Shown here one piece after another: positions 16,185-24,135 of a DNA stretch of 64,000 bases. The DNA comes from Ruegeria sp. YS9. GTDB lineage: Bacteria > Pseudomonadota > Alphaproteobacteria > Rhodobacterales > Rhodobacteraceae. The stretch's first letter is position 1. The number at the start of each line of letters is the position of its first letter. A model generated the notes under the pieces. The model was not told where the DNA came from and ran no database searches. It was given only the letters and a program-made list of their open reading frames with translations. The stretch covers positions 2,901,001 to 2,965,000 of the forward strand of contig NZ_CP102409.1 of assembly GCF_024628725.1 (NCBI RefSeq). Direction: 5' to 3'. The translations under genes were made by a program, and so were the position numbers.

Positions 16185-17253
16185 TTGGCAGCTCTTGCAA
16201 GGTAGCTTTTCCAGCACAGATATGCGGCACATCTGGTCGGAATCCTCGACAATCTCCGCATGGATCAAAGTCGAACAAACGCTGGCGCGTGTGCAAAGTG
16301 ATGTGGGTCTCGTGCCGAATGAAGCTGTTGTTGCACTCGACGGGTTTTGCATCGGAAAGCTCGATCAGGAACGCTTGCGGCAGGACATGGCGCTTGTCGG
16401 GCGACCCATCTTGGGATTGGTCGGGCAACTGCGCGAACACGTCGGCGAGGATCTCGCCAAGTTCGTCCATTTCAATAGTACGACGCAAGATATCATGGAC
16501 ACTGCGCTTGCGATGCAAATGAAGCTCGGTCTGGCGACCGTGTTGAGCGACCTCGATCAGCTCGTGTCCTCGCTGACGGGTCTGATCGAGGCGCACCCCA
16601 ACACGTACATGATCGGACGCACCAATGGGCAACACGCGATCCCGATGCTGCTTCGGACCAAGTTTGAAGTCTGGCGCGCGGAGCTTATGCGTCGTCGCGA
16701 GGCGATCACCGAAGCGGAAAGGCGCGGAGCGCTGGTTCAGGTCGGCGGACCCCTGGGCGATTTGTCCAACTACGAAGAAGGAAAAGGGGCCGAGGTAAAG
16801 GCCGGCTTGGCGGAGGTCCTTGGGTTGAACGCAACCGAACCCCATTGGCAGAATGCGCGTGATGGCGTTGCCGATATTGCCTCTGCTCTCGGCTGTCTCT
16901 GTGCGTCGATCTGCAAGATTGCACACAACATCAATCTGCTGTCATCCAGCGACATCGGCGAGATTTGCGAGTGCCATGAAAACGGAAAGGGTGCGTCGTC
17001 CTCGATGCACCATAAGCGCAACCAGCGGGCTAGCGAATTTGCCGAAGCTGTTGCAAGGCTTGGGCGCCAAAGATCAGAGCAAGTCGGAGAATTGACCCTC
17101 CACCAACATGAGCGTTCCGGGGGTGTCTGGGTCGGCGAATGGGTGGTGGTGCCAGAAGTTTTTCTACTGACCTCTGGCGCGCTGTCCTGGGCAAAGCGGA
17201 TGCTTTCAGATCTCACGGTCAAAGAAGATCAGATGGCGGAAAAGGTAGCCTGA
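16177..17253 (+). CDS. Fumarase/aspartase-superfamily lyase (PcaB-like)
   Basis: 358 residues (ATG 16177, AAGGAGGG upstream; GTG at 16174 also in frame). Blocks of the superfamily are present: NSTTQDIMDTALAMQ, MIGRTNGQHAIPM (general acid/base His), LVQVGGPLGDLSNYE. The signature loop, normally GSSxMPxKxNP, reads GASSSMHHKRNQ, so both prolines are replaced. At 358 residues it is about 90 shorter than typical PcaB. The closest role is 3-carboxy-cis,cis-muconate cycloisomerase or an adenylosuccinate-lyase-like reaction; coupling to TctCBA suggests it acts on the imported acid. The substrate is unknown. Confidence 0.8.
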   Translation: MLDWQLLQGSFSSTDMRHIWSESSTISAWIKVEQTLARVQSDVGLVPNEAVVALDGFCIGKLDQERLRQDMALVGRPILGLVGQLREHVGEDLAKFVHFNSTTQDIMDTALAMQMKLGLATVLSDLDQLVSSLTGLIEAHPNTYMIGRTNGQHAIPMLLRTKFEVWRAELMRRREAITEAERRGALVQVGGPLGDLSNYEEGKGAEVKAGLAEVLGLNATEPHWQNARDGVADIASALGCLCASICKIAHNINLLSSSDIGEICECHENGKGASSSMHHKRNQRASEFAEAVARLGRQRSEQVGELTLHQHERSGGVWVGEWVVVPEVFLLTSGALSWAKRMLSDLTVKEDQMAEKVA

Positions 17254-17550
17254 GACTACACTAAGACAACTAAAGCTCATGCGCTTCTGTCACCAGTGAA
17301 TACTACCGTTACTGGCTGTCGATAAGAGCAGCCGTTGGCGCACCCGCAGCGAAAGAGCGGTTTGTCCGGCACTGTCGCCTTCGGGCACCCGGCAGCTAAG
17401 GTCTCGAATGAGCCCATACTACCCGTCTGTGGACCGCGAAGCACCGGCCGCGAAGGGCGGTCTCCCGACCTACGCTGCGATCTCAACGAAGGTCCGGTTC
17501 GCTCTTTTCGACGGTATTTGGCAAGGTAAACGCGGAAAGAGTGGTCTCCT

Positions 17551-18540
17551 TTATGCCACTTCGAGGAACACTCTTCCCAAGGTGTCTTCCGAAACGGCTC
17601 CGGGCGCGCCGATCGCCACGAGGCGGGTTTCCGGCTTGCGCGTTCCCCACTTCTCGTCTCGGGAAATGTCGATACGCTTGCCGACGACTTGCACGACAAT
17701 ACGGTGCTCCGGGTCTTCCTCGCTATAGACAAACCCTTTCACCCGGTAGACCTCACCGGGCAGTCCCTTGATTGCGTCTCGCAGGCCGGAGAGATTAACG
17801 GGAAGATCCGAGCGTAGCATCGTGGTCGAGAACTTCGCCGCGTGGTCATGGTGATGCGCATGTTCGGGGCAACCGCAGCCAGGGCCATGGGCGTGGTTTG
17901 ACGGTTCCGCATCCAACTGTTCGGCGGCAAAGCGTCCGACAGAGAGCAGGATGTCGAGCGGCACCTCCGCGTTGACTGCTTCCACCAGCCTGTAGCGACG
18001 GAAGCGCGATCCAAGCCAGTCATGGACCTTCTGCACCGTCTCCCGATCCACGAGGTCGATCTTGTTGAGGATGACCATGTCCGAGAAGGCGATCTGGCGC
18101 AGTTTCAGTTCCATCTGCTCGGGTGCCGCAAAGATCTGCTCTGCATCCACGAGGCACATGATGCTATCGAGGCGGATCGTGTCACGGAAGCGCTGGTCGG
18201 TGAAAGTCATGGCAATGGAGGACGGGTCCGAGACACCACTTGCTTCCAGCAGGATGTATTCCGGTCGCTCCGGACGGGCGAGCACCGCTTCAACCGTCTC
18301 GATCAAATCGTCCCGGATCGAACAGCAGACGCAGCCATTTGCAAGACTCATCACGTCGTCCTCGACGCCGACAACAAGGTCGGCATCGACATTGATCGAC
18401 CCGAAATCATTGACCAAAACCGCAACGCGCAGGCCGTGGTTTCCAGTCAAGATCCGGTTCAGGAGGGTCGTCTTACCGGCCCCGAGGAAGCCGGTAAGAA
18501 TGGTGACGGGAACAGCTGAAGCGGAGCCGAACTCGATCAT
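17551..18540 (-). CDS. CobW/ZigA-type G3E GTPase metallochaperone
   Basis: 329 residues. Walker A GFLGAGKTTLLN (17-28), the metal-binding CxCC motif in NGCVCCSIRDDL, the NKIDLVD guanine motif, a His/Cys-rich segment HAHGPGCGCPEHAHHHDH (about 215-232) and a C-terminal CobW_C domain. Such proteins insert zinc or other metals into client enzymes. It starts 4 bp after the metallo-beta-lactamase-fold gene, so that enzyme is a plausible client. No link to B12 is visible despite the family name. Confidence 0.9.
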   Translation of the reverse strand: MIEFGSASAVPVTILTGFLGAGKTTLLNRILTGNHGLRVAVLVNDFGSINVDADLVVGVEDDVMSLANGCVCCSIRDDLIETVEAVLARPERPEYILLEASGVSDPSSIAMTFTDQRFRDTIRLDSIMCLVDAEQIFAAPEQMELKLRQIAFSDMVILNKIDLVDRETVQKVHDWLGSRFRRYRLVEAVNAEVPLDILLSVGRFAAEQLDAEPSNHAHGPGCGCPEHAHHHDHAAKFSTTMLRSDLPVNLSGLRDAIKGLPGEVYRVKGFVYSEEDPEHRIVVQVVGKRIDISRDEKWGTRKPETRLVAIGAPGAVSEDTLGRVFLEVA

Positions 18541-18544
18541 GCGA

Positions 18545-20011
18545 TCACTCCGCTTTCTTCTTGCGGTTGGGGATCACGTCGTCGACCTTTATGGTGAAGT
18601 CGCTCGGCCATTCCGGAGCCGGGGCGCGGAACACATCTGCAGGATAGTAGGCCTTCGGGTCGATCTCCATGTCTCGGTATTTCTGGTCCTGCTGGTCGGC
18701 GCGGGTCAGGCGCGGTGCCGGTGGTTTGATTTCGTCCGGCAACTCGATCCGGCCCTCGGCTTCCATCTTGCCAAGTTCCCGGAAGGGAGCCACAGACCCC
18801 GACTTGCCAGGCAATGTCGCCTTGCGATACCAGATCGCATCCTTGGTGACATTCACCACCGCCACGTCCAGACCCCAAGCAAACAACCCGTCGTAGTGGG
18901 CCCGAATGCCGGCGAGCATCTCGGCGTCGATATCCTCGTCCTGCGTGTAGTGAGTCACCATCGCAAGGCGTGGGCGCGCTTCGGCCATGATCTTGCCAAC
19001 GGCGTAATGCGACGTGTGATGGGTATCGATGGTGTAATTGAACAACTCCTGCGGCAGGCCGTATTTATAGGTCATCAACTGACCGATATCCTGTCCGGAC
19101 ATCTCGGTCACAAAGACATCGGCACCCTTGCCGTATTCGAGGCTCAACTCGTCCGGTCGTCCATCGCCCGTCCACACGAAGCTGAGGCCATTCCAATCGA
19201 GCCTGTAGCCAACAGCACCGTCTTTCGCGTGACTGCGCGGCCAGGAGCGGACGGTCACACCATCCTCGTCGTAAACGATGCCGCCCTCCTTGCGGAAGTC
19301 GAACTCGTTGACTTCGATTTCGTAACCGTCGCCAATGGGGAAGACGTCAAAAGCTTCCAGATGCCATTTCAGCATTTGCTTCATTCCGTTGACCATCCCC
19401 TGTGTGCCAAGCTCAGGCGTGCGGCCGGACGGACCATGGATTCGCAGGGGTGTGTAGCCACCCGACCACGCGCGGAATGGGAAGATATACGGAATGTCGG
19501 CGTAGTGATCGACGTGCAGGTGGGTTATGAAGATGTCATTGATCAACTGTGCCGGCACCTGCATGCCGATGATGTTGCGCACACAACCCGACCCGAAATC
19601 GAAGAAGAAACGCTTGCCGTTGCCAAGTTCGACCATAATGCAGGTGCCCGCCTGATCCTCACGCGGTGGGAAGGGCGTGGAACCGCAGAAGGAAATCCGC
19701 ATCTCGTCGGGGCCAAGATCCTCCGCCAACGGGAAATAGTTGGCGTTTGAACCCGTCATGTATTTGGTCGGACGGAAGTACTCGGGAAGAGTGATGCCGC
19801 CTGCCGGACGGCCGCCATAGGGGTTGGTCAATGCCTCGCCAAGCGGTCCTTCCCCCGGATGCGCCTGAGCGGCACCGCCAAAGCTGACCCCACCGGCAAC
19901 GATCGCACCGGCACCCGCCCCCTTGAGCAGATCCCGGCGGGAGGGGTCCTGCGGTTCATCGTTCTCTGTGTGGCTCGGCCGTTGCGGATCGTTGCGGTTG
20001 TCTTCGGTCAT
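18545..20011 (-). CDS. Tat-exported metallo-beta-lactamase-fold hydrolase (GntH-like)
   Basis: 488 residues. Twin-arginine signal SRRDLLKGAGAGAIVAGG (24-41) predicts folded export to the periplasm. The MBL zinc motif is HLHVDH (164-169), with further ligands in PRSHAKDGA, TGDGRPDE and TIDTHHTSHY. The middle (TGSNANYFP, GSTPFPPREDQAGTCIMVELGNG) resembles, from memory, the guanitoxin-pathway GntH-like subfamily, which is wide-spread beyond toxin producers. It is flanked in one operon by a 79-residue protein (stop and start codons adjacent) and a CobW GTPase. The substrate is unknown. Confidence 0.85.
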   Translation of the reverse strand: MTEDNRNDPQRPSHTENDEPQDPSRRDLLKGAGAGAIVAGGVSFGGAAQAHPGEGPLGEALTNPYGGRPAGGITLPEYFRPTKYMTGSNANYFPLAEDLGPDEMRISFCGSTPFPPREDQAGTCIMVELGNGKRFFFDFGSGCVRNIIGMQVPAQLINDIFITHLHVDHYADIPYIFPFRAWSGGYTPLRIHGPSGRTPELGTQGMVNGMKQMLKWHLEAFDVFPIGDGYEIEVNEFDFRKEGGIVYDEDGVTVRSWPRSHAKDGAVGYRLDWNGLSFVWTGDGRPDELSLEYGKGADVFVTEMSGQDIGQLMTYKYGLPQELFNYTIDTHHTSHYAVGKIMAEARPRLAMVTHYTQDEDIDAEMLAGIRAHYDGLFAWGLDVAVVNVTKDAIWYRKATLPGKSGSVAPFRELGKMEAEGRIELPDEIKPPAPRLTRADQQDQKYRDMEIDPKAYYPADVFRAPAPEWPSDFTIKVDDVIPNRKKKAE

Positions 20012-20251
20012 TCAGTTTTTCCTCTGTTGGTCGGGGTTAACGGAAATGCGCCGCGTCTGGCGTTCGATCTCGCGGACCAGTTCCTTTCGGATATTGGCCC
20101 ATTCAGCACGCAACTCAGGACTGAGCGTCTCATCCTGTTCGCTTGAGCAGGCCAATTCATAATCATCCACGGCTTCCCTGAGCGTCGGGTGATCCAGTGC
20201 AAGTGTGAGGATCAAATCGGCGAGATCAGGCAGATCGTTACGAAGGATCAA
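20012..20251 (-). CDS. Small hypothetical protein preceding the MBL hydrolase
   Basis: 79 residues, highly charged and probably helical (LPDLADLILTLALDHPTLREAV, SPELRAEWANIRKELVREIERQTRR). The stop codon is immediately followed by the ATG of the MBL gene (TGAATG), which supports it as a real coupled gene. The start is uncertain: the longest frame begins at TTG with no strong ribosome binding site. It may be an accessory or folding factor for the neighbouring enzyme; no family was recognised. Confidence 0.55.
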   Translation of the reverse strand: MILRNDLPDLADLILTLALDHPTLREAVDDYELACSSEQDETLSPELRAEWANIRKELVREIERQTRRISVNPDQQRKN

Positions 20252-20360
20252 TGTTGGCTCTTAATTAGCGGCTGATAGCTTTGGAGTTCGATCCGAGGGT
20301 AATCCAGTATGCTCGCCAGTCAGAGTAAGTTGGGGTAAGTTGGGGTTAGTTGGACGCAAG

Positions 20361-21722
20361 ATGGCGACGCATAAATTGGCGCAAGGCACTGTAAAAAAAG
20401 AACTAACGTCTGAACGTGTTGATCAGGCGCGTACCGCGTTGGCCAAGGTTGTCGAGAGCGATGTTTTTGCTGCGTCGCCCCGCTTGAGGCAGTTTCTGAC
20501 CTACGTCGTCGAGGAGACACTTTCCGGGCATGGCGACCGCATTCGTGGCAAAGCCATTGCTGTAGAGGTGTACGGGCGGCGACTTGACGACAACGGCGGC
20601 GGGCTGAGCCTTGTTCGCGTCGAGGCCGGGCGCTTGCGGCGTTTGCTTCAGGAATACTATGAGGGCGAGGGAGAAGAAGATGAAGTGCGCATCCAGATCC
20701 CTTCAGGCGGCTACAAGCCTAAACTGACATTTGGGCACGCACCGCCCTCGTTCTCTGAAAAGGTAGGGCCGAAGAAAGCAGAACCCAGCGGCGCACAATC
20801 CGCCTCTCGGAGATGGATGGCCGCGATCGGAGTACTCGCCACTGCGCTGATCACGGGTGGATTCTTTGCAGCAAATCTCCGCCAAGAAGCAACTCACACC
20901 GCTGCGGACGAGAGCAATGCCAAGCTCGCTGCGCTCAGGGAACGGTCCATGGCCAGTGTGCAGGCGACCAATCTCGCCGAACAGGCGCGCGGAATGTTCT
21001 TCCCGCTCTTTGACCTGAAGCGCCAGGAGGTTGCGCTTAACACGTTTCGGCACGCCATCGATCTCGACCCTGGCCTACCCGGCGGATACGCGGGCGCGGC
21101 ACAGGTCTTGGCGCTTCTGGCCTATCTGTCCAATGACGCCACACGCGCCTCCGACCTAGTTGCCGAAGCACGCAGTATGGCGGAGAAGGCCCTGGAACGC
21201 GGCCCAACTGATGGCTGGGCGAATGCCGCAATGGGATGGACATTTGCGGTAGAAGACAACCCCGATGAAGCGCTGCGCAGAGCCCGGATAGCTGTTGATC
21301 TTTCGCCGGAGGACGGCCACGTTCTGGACCTCGCGGGCATCGCGGCGCTCATTTCAAATGACCCCACATTCGCGGCAGAGGTCTCGGACCCGGAACGCCC
21401 CCGCTCTGGAAGCGGTAGGTTCGGCGCAAACAATATCTGGGGAGCGTCACAGTTGATGCTTGGGGACTATCCGGCATGTATCGAGGCGTTCTCTTTGGCG
21501 GCTGAACGCGGTTTCCCGGTCAGCGCGCCGAGCCTGATGCTGCTCGCTACCGCCTATCACGCGAACGGCGAACCCGAGGCCGCACGTCAAGCGATTGACG
21601 AAATGCATCGGACTTGGCCTGGCTTCCCTGCCAACAAAGTTGCCAGCCGTTTCTTTGAGCATGCACCGGAAACTCGATCCCGGGTTCTTGACACACTCGA
21701 AGCGTACAAGCCGAAACTATAG
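20361..21722 (+). CDS. Winged-helix / membrane / TPR regulator
   Basis: 453 residues from the ATG at 20361 (an upstream TTG adds seven residues). The N-terminal domain (RLRQFLTYVVEETLSGHGDRIRGKAIAVEVYG, VRVEAGRLRRLLQEYYEG, VRIQIPSGGYKP) is a winged-helix-like module common in alphaproteobacteria. One membrane helix follows (WMAAIGVLATALITGGFFAA, about 153-172), then TPR-like repeats to the C-terminus (AIDLDPGLPGGYAGAAQ, ARIAVDLSPEDGHVLDLAG). The layout is CadC/ToxR-like with an envelope-facing TPR sensor. It is divergent from the 79-aa/MBL/CobW operon. Confidence 0.75.
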   Translation: MATHKLAQGTVKKELTSERVDQARTALAKVVESDVFAASPRLRQFLTYVVEETLSGHGDRIRGKAIAVEVYGRRLDDNGGGLSLVRVEAGRLRRLLQEYYEGEGEEDEVRIQIPSGGYKPKLTFGHAPPSFSEKVGPKKAEPSGAQSASRRWMAAIGVLATALITGGFFAANLRQEATHTAADESNAKLAALRERSMASVQATNLAEQARGMFFPLFDLKRQEVALNTFRHAIDLDPGLPGGYAGAAQVLALLAYLSNDATRASDLVAEARSMAEKALERGPTDGWANAAMGWTFAVEDNPDEALRRARIAVDLSPEDGHVLDLAGIAALISNDPTFAAEVSDPERPRSGSGRFGANNIWGASQLMLGDYPACIEAFSLAAERGFPVSAPSLMLLATAYHANGEPEAARQAIDEMHRTWPGFPANKVASRFFEHAPETRSRVLDTLEAYKPKL

Positions 21723-22386
21723 GGCGGGCAATCCGGCTGATATCGATCTTGGAAAGTCGCAACGTCAGATCAGAAGTTGGACGGGCATTTGGTTCACCAT
21801 CAGCAATGCCCTCAACACCCGTTTGCGTTCATCCACCAAGTTTAGGCCTTCCTGGGTTCATCCCCTTGACCGGAGTCTGTCGTTCGCTGCACTATGACCA
21901 AATGTCAGCTTAGGGCCGAAAGCGCTCGTTCGTGGCGTTTGGCTGAAGGTCCGGAAAGTCCCGCAACTCGGTCATAGGCCCGTCCAACATTGCTGCGCCT
22001 CCAACGAAGGGCAGCTTTTCTTTCTGCAGCGCGACTAATGGTTGGTCGGGCAATTCTGCTGCTGGCCCATGCGATCCTTTCCCGGGACGAATTCTCCCGC
22101 GGTCCCTGAGACCGGCAACAATGAACAAGTCCCTGTATTCGGACATAATGATAGAGCTGGCGTCCAGACAACGGCCCACAAGGGTCAATGTCCGAGCGCC
22201 TTGTCACGCGATCTCGCCGATCTGTCACAAGTTTCGATCCGACGCTCATAAATATCAGCATGTTACCGGCCGCGGGTGTCACGACTTTCTCCTGCCTGAC
22301 CACATACTTCCGGACCTTTGAGCCACACATTGATGCCATGAAGCCGGGCGTAACAACGCGCCCTGCAACGAAGCCGCGAGGCACTC
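21723..22386. other. Intergenic region at the left edge of the island
   Basis: 664 bp without a convincing gene. Overlapping frames on both strands are shadows with no family features. No copy of the tRNA-Lys 3' end, which would mark the far attachment site of the island, was seen here. Confidence 0.5.
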
Positions 22387-22590
22387 ATGGCGAAGATTAC
22401 ACAAGAGCAGTTGGCGCGGCGGTGGCACCTGTCGCCGCGAACGCTGGAACAATGGCGCTGGCTCGGGAAGGGACCGCGCTTTCTCAAGATCGGTTCGCGC
22501 GTCCTCTATGACGAGACCGAGATCGAGGCCTACGAGAACGCGCAAGTCTGCAAGAACACCAACGGCCCCCTGTCGCAGGAGGGCCGGTAA
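22387..22590 (+). CDS. Excisionase/AlpA-like HTH protein
   Basis: 67 residues forming one MerR-like winged HTH: ITQEQLARRWHLSPRTLEQWRWLGKGPRFLKIGSRVLYD followed by a short helix (ETEIEAYEN), the HTH_17 pattern of excisionases and AlpA regulators. Its stop overlaps the next ATG by one base (TAATG), and the integrase follows, so it probably acts as recombination directionality factor or regulator of the element. Confidence 0.8.
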   Translation: MAKITQEQLARRWHLSPRTLEQWRWLGKGPRFLKIGSRVLYDETEIEAYENAQVCKNTNGPLSQEGR

Positions 22591-23093
22591 TGGCACGCCG
22601 GCCATCACCTGCGCGCATCAAAACCCACCGCGTGTACGAGGTCTGGGAAGCGGCGGGCGCCCTGGGCGTTCACCGCCAGACCGTCATCAGGTGGATCCGG
22701 CAGCATGGGTTGCTGGCGGACATCAGCCGCAAGCCCTGGTTGATACAGGGTCGCGATCTCAAGGCCTTCCTGGGTCAGCGACGGAACCGCGGCAAATGCA
22801 AACTGGAACTGCACCATTGCTACTGCGTCGGGTGCAAGGGTCCCCGCGCGCCGGACGGCAAAATCGCGGATTACACGCAGCAGACAGCCACGAGCGGCCT
22901 GCTGTCCGCCCTGTGCCCTACATGCGGCAACATCATGAACAGGGCTGTTCGCCGTGCCGATCTCGACGCAATCCGGGCCAAAATCCAGGTCACAATCCAG
23001 AAGGCAAACACAAGATTAGTGTCCCCGGCAGAGCCCCCCTTGAATGTCACCTTGGAAGAGGACCGGAAGACCCATGTCAAAAAGCACTCGTGA
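22590..23093 (+). CDS. HTH protein with cysteine cluster, mobile-element associated
   Basis: 167 residues. The N-terminal HTH (VYEVWEAAGALGVHRQTVIRWIRQHGL) is followed by a probable zinc ribbon: CKLELHHCYCVGCKGPRAP and LCPTCGN (Cys about 70, 77, 79, 82, 110, 113). It overlaps both neighbours, with the integrase start lying 20 bp inside it, so the three are co-translated. It is probably a DNA-binding accessory factor of the integrase; no precise function is known to me. Confidence 0.7.
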   Translation: MARRPSPARIKTHRVYEVWEAAGALGVHRQTVIRWIRQHGLLADISRKPWLIQGRDLKAFLGQRRNRGKCKLELHHCYCVGCKGPRAPDGKIADYTQQTATSGLLSALCPTCGNIMNRAVRRADLDAIRAKIQVTIQKANTRLVSPAEPPLNVTLEEDRKTHVKKHS

Positions 23094-24135
23094 GAACCTG
23101 CGCATCAAGCACAAGTACCTGGTCTGGCTCCAGGTTGCGAAAGGCCATTCGGAGGCAACGATCGACAAGACCGCAGCCGCGATCTCGGTTTACGAAGCCT
23201 TCCTCGGTGGCAGAGATTTTCGCGCCTTTCACTCCGAACGGGCCCGCGCCTTCAAACGGTACCTGGCGGCACAAAAGAACGCGCGGAGCGGAGCACCGCT
23301 GTCGCCGTCGACGATCAACAGTACCCTGCGGGAGGTGAAAGCCTTCTTCTTCTGGCTTGCTGATCAGCCCGGCTACAAGTCGAAGATTTCCCACTCCGAC
23401 ACCGACTACCTGACACCGGACCGAAAGTCCGAGGCAGCCCGGCGGTCGACCCTGTGGAAACCGCACCCTTCGCTGGCACAGGTGCAGCACCTGCTTGAAC
23501 GGATGCCCACGAGCAGCGTGCTTCAGCGTCGAGACCGGGCCCTCGTGGCCTTTCTGTTTCTCACCGGCTCCCGGATCGGCGCAGGCATCGGTCTCCGCCT
23601 CGGTCATGTCGATCTGCAGAACGCCTGCGTTCAGTTCGACGGGCGCAGCGTCAAGACCAAGTTCGGCAAGTCCTTCACCACTGCCTTCTTCCCGATCGGT
23701 GGCCCGGCCGATCAGATCCTTCGCGACTGGATCGGGGAATTGCGCACCACCCATCTGTTCTCGGATGCGGACCCGCTGTTTCCCAAGACACGGGTCGGTG
23801 TTGACGGGTCCCGCAAGTTCGCCGCCCTTGGTATCGCACGCGAGCCATGGTCGAACCCGTCCAGCGCGGCGCGCATCTTCAAGCAGGCCTTCACCGATGC
23901 CGGGCTGTCGCCGTTCTCTCCGCACCGGGTGCGCGATACGCTGGCGGAACTGACCCGCGAGTATTGCCGCACTCCGGAGGACTACAAGGCCTGGTCGCAA
24001 AACCTTGGGCATGACAATGCCCTCACGACCTTCACCTCCTACGGGGCTGTCGGTCCCGGTCGCCAGATCGAGCTGATGGCCCGGTTCCGCAAGCGTGGGC
24101 CGCTCGGCGATGTTGACGTGGAGATCATCGAGTAG
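23074..24135 (+). CDS. Tyrosine recombinase/integrase
   Basis: 353 residues from the ATG at 23074. The N-terminal SAM-like DNA-binding domain spans about 1-105. The catalytic domain has Arg in TGSRIGAG, H-x-x-R in SPHRVRDTLAELTRE, LGHDNALTTFTSYG with the second His and the nucleophile Tyr. It catalyses site-specific integration and excision of the island, presumably at the tRNA-Lys gene 2.7 kb to the right. Its 3' end overlaps the convergent QueC-like gene by 11 bp. Confidence 0.9.
   Translation: MSKSTRENLRIKHKYLVWLQVAKGHSEATIDKTAAAISVYEAFLGGRDFRAFHSERARAFKRYLAAQKNARSGAPLSPSTINSTLREVKAFFFWLADQPGYKSKISHSDTDYLTPDRKSEAARRSTLWKPHPSLAQVQHLLERMPTSSVLQRRDRALVAFLFLTGSRIGAGIGLRLGHVDLQNACVQFDGRSVKTKFGKSFTTAFFPIGGPADQILRDWIGELRTTHLFSDADPLFPKTRVGVDGSRKFAALGIAREPWSNPSSAARIFKQAFTDAGLSPFSPHRVRDTLAELTREYCRTPEDYKAWSQNLGHDNALTTFTSYGAVGPGRQIELMARFRKRGPLGDVDVEIIE

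Noticed and set aside
18062..19750. 562-codon plus-strand frame opposite the CobW and MBL genes
   Set aside because: It crosses two well-supported genes and their intergenic junction, has no start signal and no recognisable domain.
21723..22386. Search for a direct repeat of the tRNA-Lys 3' end marking the far att site
   Set aside because: No recognisable copy was found by eye in this region, so island limits on the left remain undefined.
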